DNA from: Proteocatella sp041738345
Lineage (GTDB): Bacteria > Bacillota > Clostridia > Peptostreptococcales > Filifactoraceae
Direction: 5' to 3'
Assembly (NCBI GenBank): GCA_041738345.1
Contig: JBGSPX010000016.1
Coordinates: 21,396-85,395 of the forward strand
DNA: 64,000 bases
The position numbers and the translations under genes are program-made. Of this stretch, positions 27,378-35,830 are shown piece after piece. Below the pieces are notes generated by a model. It made no database searches. It was not told where the DNA came from and worked only from the letters and a program-made list of their open reading frames with translations. The first letter of the stretch is position 1. Every line of letters starts with the position of its first letter.

Positions 27378-28475
27378 TTAACGTTTATCGCTCTCTGATG
27401 ATTTAATCAGTTCTTTTTGAACATTAACCACAAAATCCTGCGCATTTGTAACAATAGGTTTAACTGCTATATATTCTCTAGCCGCCATAACTTTGTTGAC
27501 TACGTTTTCCGTAACATCGACATTGTACATGAATACTGGAACTATAGACCCATCTTCTTTTACTCTATAGCTTGAAGCAAGTTCTGCTGCAGATACAGAG
27601 TGAAGCATTGTAGCCAAACCTATTATTAGTGTAGCTTTGTCCGTCTGCTCCTTCATAGCATCTAAACCTTTTGATACATTTGTAAACACTTCTGGCAATG
27701 GGCCATCATCTCTTATAGATCCAACTAGCACATACGGAATATCTAGTTTATCTAAAGTTTTTATGAATCCATCTTTTATGTTGCCTTCTTTTATAAACTC
27801 ATTTACAGAACCTGCTCTTCTTACTTCATTTAGAAGATCTAAATGATTATAATGTCCTAAATGAACTGATTCTTGTGTATATATATTTTGACCTAATGCA
27901 GTTTCTAAATAGCCTGCCTCTAAATCATGTGTAGCCATAGCATTTCCAGCTAAAAGCGCTTGTACATAGCCATTTTCAGCTAACTGAGATAGCCCTATTC
28001 TTGTATAGTAGTCAAATACAACAGATGGTCCTAAAACCCATACAATATGACCACCATTTTCTTTTTCATGCCTCATTAAATCTGCAAGATATTTGTAATC
28101 GTTGCAAAACGAACTCTCTACTGATCTTAATGGTTCTGAAATAACAGATTCATCAAATCCCTCTTTATAAATTAAAATTCCATTTTCTAAAGAAGCTTCA
28201 TCTGCTAAAATAACTTTATCCCCTTCTATAAGATTTTCTAATTCTTTAACTAAAATCTCATCATTATGAAATACTGCTACACAATTTTGTGAATTATGTT
28301 TTGGAAGTAGCCATTTGCCTTCATAGTAATAATAGGTAGGCATATGAGTTGTGAGATAAAAGCCCGATGGAGCGATTCCCGCTTTCTTAACTTCTTCAAA
28401 TTTTACATTTGATACAAATGAATATTTCTCAGAAGTAAAATCTGGTGGTGTAAATTTTGGTAATGAAAATGCCAT
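27378..28475 (-). CDS. LOR/SDH-domain protein (ornithine cyclodeaminase-like, TIGR00300)
   Basis: This 365-residue protein holds the canonical blocks of the family: NGYVQALLAGNAMATHDLE near 177-195, GHYNHLDLLNEVRRAGSV near 216-233, and LVGSIRDDGPLPEVF near 256-270. In AgrE the corresponding domain is an NAD-dependent ornithine cyclodeaminase, so conversion of ornithine to proline with ammonia release is plausible. It is the first gene of a two-gene operon with a 27-base gap and a good AGGAGG site. The 247 bases upstream carry a palindromic element and a long-range stem (see separate entries). Confidence 0.8.
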   Translation of the reverse strand: MAFSLPKFTPPDFTSEKYSFVSNVKFEEVKKAGIAPSGFYLTTHMPTYYYYEGKWLLPKHNSQNCVAVFHNDEILVKELENLIEGDKVILADEASLENGILIYKEGFDESVISEPLRSVESSFCNDYKYLADLMRHEKENGGHIVWVLGPSVVFDYYTRIGLSQLAENGYVQALLAGNAMATHDLEAGYLETALGQNIYTQESVHLGHYNHLDLLNEVRRAGSVNEFIKEGNIKDGFIKTLDKLDIPYVLVGSIRDDGPLPEVFTNVSKGLDAMKEQTDKATLIIGLATMLHSVSAAELASSYRVKEDGSIVPVFMYNVDVTENVVNKVMAAREYIAVKPIVTNAQDFVVNVQKELIKSSESDKR

Positions 28476-28529
28476 TATTATCCTCCTAATAAACTTAAAA
28501 CATGAATCTATTTTCTTAATTAATCAAGA

Positions 28530-28583
28530 TGAAGTTAGTTATTATTGTAACGTATGTAATGATTGATATAAGCCAACTTCATT
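28530..28583 (-). promoter_or_regulatory. Long-range stem in the leader of the LOR/SDH operon
   Basis: ATGAAGTT and AACTTCAT (eight pairs) bracket about 38 bases in the untranslated leader. On the plus strand the right arm is followed by seven T, but no plus-strand gene precedes it. It may be a leader structure for the minus-strand operon. It matches no riboswitch class I recognise. Confidence 0.35.
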
Positions 28584-28630
28584 TTTTTATACTACTAAGT
28601 TTCATTTTTATACTTGAAACATAGTTATTA

Positions 28631-28651
28631 TTATAACATTTTTTGTTATAA
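28631..28651 (-). promoter_or_regulatory. Inverted repeat overlapping a TATAAT box upstream of the LOR/SDH operon
   Basis: TTATAAC and GTTATAA are perfect seven-base arms around a seven-base A/T spacer. On the minus strand one arm contains TATAAT, so a regulator bound here would cover the likely -10 box. It is the only strong palindrome in the 247-base gap. Confidence 0.45.
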
Positions 28652-28722
28652 ATTTCTACTATTTTATTCCAAAAAAAACACTATAGTACATCTTCATAAT
28701 AATGAGAAATATAAGAATTATC

Positions 28723-29055
28723 TCAAATATTTATTTTTTTTAAAAGTATGATTTGAAATTCACATTCATTTTCATCAGATGCCTTACTGGCATTTTCTAT
28801 AGATAACGCTAAATTAAATACAGGCTCTACAAGAAGACTACCCGATGCTCCCTTAAGTTGATGTGCCAAGTTCGATATACTTAAAAAATCTTTTTTTTCC
28901 AATGATTTTTCCAATGATATCAATATACTCGAAAAAAACGAACTAAAATCATTGAACAATTCCTCACTATCATATGCTGGAAGTCCTGTATTTAAAATAA
29001 ATTCTTCCAAATATGGCATTAACCACTCTTCTACCACAGTATCACTTCCTTTCAA
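28723..29055 (-). CDS. Hpt-domain phosphotransfer protein
   Basis: This 110-residue protein holds a single histidine phosphotransfer domain with the phospho-accepting His in NLAHQLKGASGSLLV near residue 67. It is the last gene of the chemosensory operon. Its start overlaps the PP2C gene by four bases. It may shuttle phosphate between the hybrid kinases and the receiver domains encoded here. Confidence 0.85.
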   Translation of the reverse strand: MKGSDTVVEEWLMPYLEEFILNTGLPAYDSEELFNDFSSFFSSILISLEKSLEKKDFLSISNLAHQLKGASGSLLVEPVFNLALSIENASKASDENECEFQIILLKKINI

Positions 29056-30197
29056 TATATTTTTTCTATAGAAACTACTGCAACATCATCATCAAATCCA
29101 TCCTCATTATTTTTTTTAGAATATTCTATAATATCATCAAGCATTTCAGTTTCAATCCTTTGATTTGAATTAAAATATGATTCTATAAATAATTTGATAT
29201 CCATTTGATTGTTATATTCATCAGCTTTCCCAATATCATATAACCCATCTGTATAAAGCATAAGGAAATCATTTTTTTCCATTAAAAATTCAGCATCTTC
29301 AAACTCCGAATCTTCCATAAATCCTAAAGCAAAACTTGGCTGTTCTAAATAATGTGCTTTTTTATTTTTGTGTTTAAAAAAAATAGGATAAGGATGCCCT
29401 GCATTGGCATAATATAAAATATCCCCTTCTAAAAAACCTATAAATGCAGTTATAAGAGGTGGTTCAACTTTTTGAAAAATTTCAAATAAGGTATTATTCA
29501 AAGCTGATAAAACCTCACTAGGTCTTGAGCTTAAAACCACGCTATAATTAAAAACCACTTTTATCATTGTAGACATCATAGCTGCTGCTACTCCATGTCC
29601 TGTTATATCTGATATTATAAACCAATTTTTGTTATCTACTTGCTTTATAGCAAACATGTCCCCTCCGATTTCATTACAAGGGATATACCTACTATCCATT
29701 TTTACAGATGAACTTTCTAAAAAATCAATTATAGTAGCTCTTTGAATCTCTTCTGCAAGTTGCATTTGAGTTTTAAACATCTCGTTATATTGTATAAGCT
29801 GTTTTTTCTGTTCATAAAATGATATTGCATTTTTTATTTTTAAAGGTAAAGTTACTTTTATCTGTTCTGTATTTAAAGGCTTTGTAAAATAATCTAAAGC
29901 TCCTAAGTCAAGCGCTTTTTGAACACTCTTTATATCATTTACTGCAGAACATATTATCACACTCGTGTTTAATAAGGCTCTTTCTTTTTTTATTATTTCT
30001 AAAACTTCAATACCATTAAGTTTTGGCATCATAACATCTAATATAACTACTCCAAATTCAACTTTTTCCATTAACCTAAGTGCATCTTTTCCATTCCCAG
30101 ATTCATATATTTCTACACTCGAATCTAAATTTTTAACAATTGTACATATTAATTTTCGATTTACTTGTACATCGTCTACTACCAGAACTTTTGCCAT
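29052..30197 (-). CDS. Receiver-PP2C serine phosphatase (RsbU-like)
   Basis: The protein has about 381 residues from ATG at 30197, behind AGAGGGA. The receiver domain (1-120) has LVVDDVQVNRK, the acceptor Asp in VVILDVMMPKLNG, and the Lys in YFTKPLN. The PP2C/SpoIIE phosphatase domain (about 180-380) has IGGDMFAI, SDITGHGVAAAMMS and DDVAVVSI metal-site motifs. Such proteins dephosphorylate anti-anti-sigma factors; the STAS-bearing protein at 38821-39558 in the same operon is an obvious candidate partner. Confidence 0.9.
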   Translation of the reverse strand: MAKVLVVDDVQVNRKLICTIVKNLDSSVEIYESGNGKDALRLMEKVEFGVVILDVMMPKLNGIEVLEIIKKERALLNTSVIICSAVNDIKSVQKALDLGALDYFTKPLNTEQIKVTLPLKIKNAISFYEQKKQLIQYNEMFKTQMQLAEEIQRATIIDFLESSSVKMDSRYIPCNEIGGDMFAIKQVDNKNWFIISDITGHGVAAAMMSTMIKVVFNYSVVLSSRPSEVLSALNNTLFEIFQKVEPPLITAFIGFLEGDILYYANAGHPYPIFFKHKNKKAHYLEQPSFALGFMEDSEFEDAEFLMEKNDFLMLYTDGLYDIGKADEYNNQMDIKLFIESYFNSNQRIETEMLDDIIEYSKKNNEDGFDDDVAVVSIEKIY

Positions 30198-30234
30198 AAT
30201 ATCCCTCTTAGTATTTTTATAATAAATGACTTTA

Positions 30235-30714
30235 TTAAAGTTCAAAAATCTTAAAGCCTAATTGTATATCTCCATTTGTAAAATTAGAAATAAATCTCTC
30301 CGTTCTATTTTTTACAATTATATTTACATCTTTTCCAGTTATAGTAAATGGTACTGACATAGAAAATTTATACTCAGTATTTTCAAAAGCAATTCTAGCC
30401 CCTCCACCAACCATATTTATAATTTCTGTTATTCCATCACAAAGCATTGCATTGCTCAAATCGCTTATTTCAATTCCTGTCATGTATGAAACTATCATTC
30501 TAGCTGATTTTTCATCCGCGGAAAGCATCAAAAGTAAATTTTTATCGCCAACCATAACCATAGTTCCTAAGATTTCATTCTCATCTTTAGTTTCCTTATT
30601 ATTTTCTGTTTTTTCTAGATAAAAACCCGTAGTAGTAGTTATAGCATCTTGAAGTAATGTGGAAAATAAAGCCCCTGAAATTTTAAGGTTTGAAGAATTT
30701 AAAGTTTCATTCAT
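30235..30714 (-). CDS. CheX-like CheY-P phosphatase
   Basis: The protein has about 159 residues from ATG at 30714, overlapping the cheY stop as ATGA, with GGGGGA upstream. It resembles the CheC/CheX/FliY fold (LCDGITEIINMVGGGARIAFE near residue 95-115). The E-x2-N of EIINM matches the CheX catalytic pair. It would remove phosphate from CheY. The assignment is by fold pattern and neighbours. Confidence 0.75.
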   Translation of the reverse strand: MNETLNSSNLKISGALFSTLLQDAITTTTGFYLEKTENNKETKDENEILGTMVMVGDKNLLLMLSADEKSARMIVSYMTGIEISDLSNAMLCDGITEIINMVGGGARIAFENTEYKFSMSVPFTITGKDVNIIVKNRTERFISNFTNGDIQLGFKIFEL

Positions 30715-31091
30715 CAAAGTATCCCCCTTCCTAGACACTCTAATATTTTTTTTAATAAATCTTCTGTAGCAAACGGTTTTATTATATAGTGTGAAGCCCC
30801 CTCTTTTATAGCTTCCACTATACTTTCACTTGTTCCCTCAGAAGTAACCATCATTACTGGTATATGGCTATGATTAGCATCTGATTTTAATATTTTCAAA
30901 AAATCAATCCCACTGATTCCTGGCATATTCCAATCTAAAAAAATAAGATCTAATTTATAATCACACTCTTCCAATGTCCTAAATGCATCCTCTGCATCTT
31001 CTGCTTCTAAACATTCATGCCCTAGTGTCCAAACTGACTCTTTTATAATCGTCCTTACTACAGCTGAATCGTCAATAGTAAGCATCTTCAT
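30714..31091 (-). CDS. cheY: CheY-like single-domain response regulator
   Basis: This 125-residue receiver only: MLTIDDSAVVRTII at the start, acceptor Asp in LIFLDWNMPGISG near 55, Thr/Ser in MMVTSEGTSES, and Lys in YIIKPFATEDL. It lies three bases after cheR and is coupled to the CheX-like gene. Confidence 0.9.
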   Translation of the reverse strand: MKMLTIDDSAVVRTIIKESVWTLGHECLEAEDAEDAFRTLEECDYKLDLIFLDWNMPGISGIDFLKILKSDANHSHIPVMMVTSEGTSESIVEAIKEGASHYIIKPFATEDLLKKILECLGRGIL

Positions 31092-31093
31092 AT

Positions 31094-31942
31094 CTATTCC
31101 TCCTTAACGGTATAGTACGTGCCCTCATTGTGTATTTGTTTTTCAAAGAGCTCATCCATATCATAATAGATTTCTGATGTTCCTATTATGAAACTTCCCC
31201 CTTTATTTATAGCTCTAGCCATTTTTTGAAGTACATCTTTTCTAAAATCTTGAGAAAAATATATTAGTACATATCTACAAAAAATTAAATCAAATTTACC
31301 CATAAACATAAAACTACTTTGCAGATTAAATTGTTGGAATTTAACCATATCCTTTATATGGTCTTCAACTGACCAACTAGGTCCTTCCTTTTTAAAATAT
31401 TGCTCTCTGTATTCTCCGCCTAACCCTCGCTTTATACTTATAGCATCATAAAACCCATTTTTTGCTATTTCTAATACATTTGTCGATATATCTGTAGCTA
31501 AAAATTCAAAATCATCAAGTTTAACATCTTTTATATTATGCTTTTTCAAATAATTATCTATGCACATTACAATAGAATATATTTCTTGCCCTGTAGAAGA
31601 AGCAGAACTCCATATTCTTATCTTTTTACGTTCCTTTTTTCTTAAAAGATCCAAATATATTGGCATAAATTTTTCTTCTAGTATTTCCCAAGGTTTTTGA
31701 TCTCTAAACCAAAAAGTTTCATTGGTTGTAACTGCATCTATTATTTTAGTAGCTATGCTGTCATCCCAATTCGTTTCTATTAGATTATACAGTTCCCCAA
31801 ATGAATTTAGCCCTGAGTCTATAAGCAGTTTAGCCAATCTAGTTTCTATTAAGTAGGCTTTGTTCTCCTCAATATTTATCCCACATCTTTCATATATAAA
31901 TTTTTTAAATAATACAAATTCGGAGTTTGATAAAGCAACCAT
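31094..31942 (-). CDS. cheR: Chemotaxis protein methyltransferase CheR
   Basis: This 282-residue enzyme methylates glutamates on the MCP using SAM. Markers: TNETFWFRDQKPWEIL near 70-84, the SAM-binding IRIWSSASSTGQEIYSI near 107-123, and FDLIFCRYVLIYFS near 217-230. AAGGAG upstream. Confidence 0.94.
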   Translation of the reverse strand: MVALSNSEFVLFKKFIYERCGINIEENKAYLIETRLAKLLIDSGLNSFGELYNLIETNWDDSIATKIIDAVTTNETFWFRDQKPWEILEEKFMPIYLDLLRKKERKKIRIWSSASSTGQEIYSIVMCIDNYLKKHNIKDVKLDDFEFLATDISTNVLEIAKNGFYDAISIKRGLGGEYREQYFKKEGPSWSVEDHIKDMVKFQQFNLQSSFMFMGKFDLIFCRYVLIYFSQDFRKDVLQKMARAINKGGSFIIGTSEIYYDMDELFEKQIHNEGTYYTVKEE

Positions 31943-31944
31943 AG

Positions 31945-33006
31945 TCAGCTCCTTCCTTTACAAATTTCCTGAATCCTTAACGCTATTTTTTCAATTGGAA
32001 GTATTTCGTCACTCAACCCTGCTTCCACAACACTCCTAGGCATTCCATATACTACACTTGTAGCTTCATCTTGAGTTATACAATAGCAGTTACAGTTTTC
32101 CTTAAGCGCTTTAATTCCAGCTTTTCCATCTTCTCCCATGCCAGTAAGCACTACTGCCAATACATTTTCCGACGGATATGATTTTGCTACTGAATTAAAT
32201 GTAACATCAGCTGCTGGCATTACTCCATTTACAGGTTCCCCTTTTTCTAATTTTATTATTTTTTGATATTTTTGGCTTTTTCTTACAATCATATGATACC
32301 CCCCCGGAGCTACTAAAACTTGTCCTGACCTTACAATAGATGCATCCTTAGCTTCTATTATGCTCATATGACTTTTTCTATCTAAAGTTTTTGCAAAAAC
32401 ACCTGTGAATTCGGGCGGCATATGTTGTACAAGAAGTATAGGTTTTACAAAATTTTTATCAAGTGAAGATATTATTTTTTCTACTGCAACCGGGCCACCA
32501 GTGGATGATGCTATTACAACTAAGTCTACTGCTGATAATTCTTTTTTATCTTGATTTTTTACAGTTTCAGATTTTGGAATATTTTTTTTAGGAATTCTAT
32601 ATGAAACAAGCTGTTCAAATATTTTTTCTAACTGTTCTTTTAAAAGATTCATATTAGTGTCATAGTTTTCTTCAAGTGGTTTTATTATAAAATCTAGCGC
32701 TCCAAATTTGAGTGCTTCCAATGTAGTTTGGGCGCTTTTATCTCCCGTACTACTTACCATAACGACAGGAAGCTCAGGAAATCTGAGCTTTACTGTCTGT
32801 AAGGTTTTTATTCCATCTAGTTCAGGCATAACTATGTCCATTAAAACTAAATCAAAAATCGATTTATTTAAAAGTTCTAGTGCTATCAAACCATTTTGAG
32901 CAGTTTGTGTCACAACAGCTTTTTCTGTAGATTCAACAGCGGCCTTTATTATTTTTCTGTATATAAGTGAATCCTCTACAACCAAAACTCTCAATTTTTG
33001 ACTCAT
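31945..33006 (-). CDS. cheB: Protein-glutamate methylesterase CheB
   Basis: This 353-residue protein has a receiver domain (LVVEDSLIYRKI; Asp in LVLMDIVMPELDG near 57) and a C-terminal methylesterase with the Ser of ASSTGGPVAVEK near 167, the His of LVQHMPPEFTG near 192, and the Asp-containing VVLTGMGEDGKAG near 283. It reverses CheR methylation. Confidence 0.95.
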   Translation of the reverse strand: MSQKLRVLVVEDSLIYRKIIKAAVESTEKAVVTQTAQNGLIALELLNKSIFDLVLMDIVMPELDGIKTLQTVKLRFPELPVVMVSSTGDKSAQTTLEALKFGALDFIIKPLEENYDTNMNLLKEQLEKIFEQLVSYRIPKKNIPKSETVKNQDKKELSAVDLVVIASSTGGPVAVEKIISSLDKNFVKPILLVQHMPPEFTGVFAKTLDRKSHMSIIEAKDASIVRSGQVLVAPGGYHMIVRKSQKYQKIIKLEKGEPVNGVMPAADVTFNSVAKSYPSENVLAVVLTGMGEDGKAGIKALKENCNCYCITQDEATSVVYGMPRSVVEAGLSDEILPIEKIALRIQEICKGRS

Positions 33007-33015
33007 AATATCACC

Positions 33016-35385
33016 TTATAATTTAAATTGTTCTACTAAAGATTTCAACTGTGCCGACAACTCCATCAAATTAGCAGCAGATACACTTGTAGAAGATGCC
33101 CCTTGAGATACCTCGTTTGAAGCTTTATTGATTTCTTGTATACTCTTTGAAATTTCAATTGCTCCACTTGCAGTTTCTTGGCTTGCCTTAGTTATTTCAT
33201 TAATTCTAACTGAAGCTCGTTCTGTATTCATTGCTACATCATCAGCAGCTTTGGTAAGCTCTGTCGCTGATTTTGCTATTTCATTTACTGCTTTTCCTGA
33301 TTCCTCAGCACTTCTATTTACATTTAAAGCACTTTGCGAAATCGTTTCTATTTCTTTTGTTATATTGGACACTCTATCCGCTGTATTAGTTGCTACAGAA
33401 GTTATTTGATCTGTCGCTGTACTTTGTTCTGTAACCGATGATGCTATAACATTAGTTATATTTGAAATTTCTTCAATTACTTTGGTTATATCCGCTACTG
33501 CTTTTACTGCTTCTTTCATATTGCCCTGCATTTCCTCAATCTGTTGACTAATTTCATCGGTTGATTCTGCAGTTTGTTTTGCAAGTTCTTTTACTTCATT
33601 AGCTACAACCGCAAAGCCTTTGCCCGCTTCGCCAGCTCCAGCAGCTTCAATTGTAGCGTTAAGTGCTAGCATATTAGTCTGATCTGCTATATCATTTATA
33701 ACCTCTACTATTTTACCTATTTGGTTAGAGGATTGGTTAAGTTTTTGAATTATTGAATTTGTAATTTCAGCCTTAGTAGCTGCATCAGATGCAATTTGCA
33801 TAGAATTATTACAATTTTTACTTACCTCGTTAACTGAAGTATTAACCTCTTTTACTGCATTAACTACATTATTAACTTCATTTGTAACTTCTTTTGCAAA
33901 AGAAGATACTTGATTTATGCTTCCTGAAATATCTCCAATCAAATTAATCGCTTGTTTCACTCCTGCTGAAGTCTGTTCTGAAGCTGAAGCTAGATTTCTA
34001 ATCGTACTGCTCATTTCCTCTACAGCAGAGGCTATCATTGTAGTATTTTGACTTGTAGAAGAAAGTGCAGTTCCTGATTGAGTCATACTTGCAGATATCT
34101 GTTCTACTGCGGAACTCACAACAGACACCTTACTGCTAGTCTCCTCACTGCTTGCTGCCATACTATTTGATACTCTTTCCATCTCAGAAGCAGATTGATT
34201 AAGCATTTCTGTAGATGATTGAATTTGACGCATTGTCTCACCGGTTTTTTCAAGCAGATTATTGAAAGCTTCTGTCAGTTGTCCTATTTCATCTTTAGAA
34301 TCGACTTCTCCTCTTATGCTTAAATCACCTTCGCTAGCTTTCCCCATCAATCCATTTATATCAGTTATTGGTTTACATATAACTCTTGCTATATAAAGTG
34401 CAATAGCTACACTTAGTGCTGCAATTATTATCATAAGTCCAGACATTACTATAAGAAGACTCTTAGTAGAAGCTAATGCTTCCGATTCTGCAATCTCAAT
34501 TACGAACCCCAAATAAGTTTTACCTATTTGTACAACTTTATATGATCCTACCACTGACTTACCCGTATAATCTTTATATACTCCTGCGTCTGCATAAGAA
34601 AGATTTCCGCTAGTTATATTCGGCGCTAAGTTTTGCTGAGCTTTACTGTTTATCGTTTGTTTAAATGCCGCATCAGCTGAAAACTGCCCCTGTCTAGTAT
34701 TTGTATATAATAGACCTTCTGCATTTATCAAATATGCATCTGATGTTCCTGCTGTTAATCCTGATTGTACCATCTGTTGTATAAGTGCTATTGGTAAAAA
34801 TTGATTAATAGTACCAATTACCTCGCCTGTACCATTTTTCTTAATAGGTGTTCCTACTACTATATAATATTCTTGACCTACTTTAGAATAAGTAAATTCG
34901 GATATTACCTGTTGCCCTTGAATTGATTCTTGATAATAAGCTGATCCTGATAAATCAGCACCTTCTATTACAGTTTTTAATCTTCCTGAAGCATATATAC
35001 CTTTTCCTTTTTTATCTATCACATATATACTTTCAACACCAAAGGTTTCTTGATAATTTGACAGCAATGATTCCCATTCACTATAAGTAGTTTTCCATTG
35101 GCTGCTATTTTTACCATAATTCTCATAAATCTCCATGCCATTGTACACTCTTGCTGTACTTGCTAAAACATTTCCATAATTCATTTTCTCTCTAAAATAA
35201 TTATCTAGTTTTTCTACTGATTGTGACGTAACTATATTCATTTTCGCAAGTGTTTCGTCTATAAGTGCCGATTTAGATTGATTGTACGCTACCGTTGTTA
35301 TTAATAACATTGGAATAAGCCCTGTAATTATAAATAGTGATATTAACTTTGACTTCATGTTTAGGTTTTTAAAAAGTTTTGTCAT
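33016..35385 (-). CDS. Methyl-accepting chemotaxis protein with extracellular Cache-type sensor
   Basis: The protein has about 789 residues from ATG at 35385; the GTG at 35397 lies in the ribosome site AAAGGTGGAA. Membrane helix at 14-34, a roughly 260-residue extracytoplasmic dCache-like domain (VESIYVIDKKGKGIYASGR, YYIVVGTPIKKNGTGEVIG), a second helix near 305-330, HAMP, and a long Ser/Thr/Ala coiled coil. The CheA-binding tip IADQTNMLALNATIEAAGAG is near residue 575. No CheR-tether pentapeptide at the end. It is the dedicated receptor of this operon; its ligand cannot be told. Confidence 0.93.
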   Translation of the reverse strand: MTKLFKNLNMKSKLISLFIITGLIPMLLITTVAYNQSKSALIDETLAKMNIVTSQSVEKLDNYFREKMNYGNVLASTARVYNGMEIYENYGKNSSQWKTTYSEWESLLSNYQETFGVESIYVIDKKGKGIYASGRLKTVIEGADLSGSAYYQESIQGQQVISEFTYSKVGQEYYIVVGTPIKKNGTGEVIGTINQFLPIALIQQMVQSGLTAGTSDAYLINAEGLLYTNTRQGQFSADAAFKQTINSKAQQNLAPNITSGNLSYADAGVYKDYTGKSVVGSYKVVQIGKTYLGFVIEIAESEALASTKSLLIVMSGLMIIIAALSVAIALYIARVICKPITDINGLMGKASEGDLSIRGEVDSKDEIGQLTEAFNNLLEKTGETMRQIQSSTEMLNQSASEMERVSNSMAASSEETSSKVSVVSSAVEQISASMTQSGTALSSTSQNTTMIASAVEEMSSTIRNLASASEQTSAGVKQAINLIGDISGSINQVSSFAKEVTNEVNNVVNAVKEVNTSVNEVSKNCNNSMQIASDAATKAEITNSIIQKLNQSSNQIGKIVEVINDIADQTNMLALNATIEAAGAGEAGKGFAVVANEVKELAKQTAESTDEISQQIEEMQGNMKEAVKAVADITKVIEEISNITNVIASSVTEQSTATDQITSVATNTADRVSNITKEIETISQSALNVNRSAEESGKAVNEIAKSATELTKAADDVAMNTERASVRINEITKASQETASGAIEISKSIQEINKASNEVSQGASSTSVSAANLMELSAQLKSLVEQFKL

Positions 35386-35405
35386 AAAACGTTCCACCTT
35401 TCCCC

Positions 35406-35825
35406 TTAGCTAAATAGCCTTTCATTATCAATAATTAATAATAACCCCTTATCTAATTTTGCTACTTTTTTTATATACATATTTATTTTGTCAGTTGAAT
35501 TTGCAGGCACATTTTCACATTTTTCTTCATCTAAATCAAATACATCTTGAGTTTTATCTATTAAAAAACCTATTTGATTTAATGAATTCCCTCTACTTTT
35601 TAATATTATACAGGTACTTTTTTCAGATTTTTCATGTTCATCTTCTTCTAAATAATTTGCTAAATTTAAAAGCGTTACTATCTGCCCCCTCATATTAAAA
35701 AGTCCTACTACTGATTTTGGCGCTAGTGGAACTTCGGTATATTCTACATTTCTATTTATTTCTTTTACATACTTAGTTTCTACTCCTAAAAGTTTATCAT
35801 TCAACATAAAGCTCAGTACTTTCAA
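35406..35825 (-). CDS. cheW: CheW coupling protein
   Basis: The protein has about 139 residues. I prefer TTG at 35825, eight bases after GGGGGG, giving MKVLSFMLNDKLLGVE; ATG 35831 and GTG 35834 sit inside the ribosome site. CheW fold: LAPKSVVGLFNMRGQIVTLLNL near 35-56. It links the MCP to CheA. Its upstream end overlaps or abuts the cheA stop. Confidence 0.9.
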   Translation of the reverse strand: MKVLSFMLNDKLLGVETKYVKEINRNVEYTEVPLAPKSVVGLFNMRGQIVTLLNLANYLEEDEHEKSEKSTCIILKSRGNSLNQIGFLIDKTQDVFDLDEEKCENVPANSTDKINMYIKKVAKLDKGLLLIIDNERLFS

Positions 35826-35830
35826 AAACA

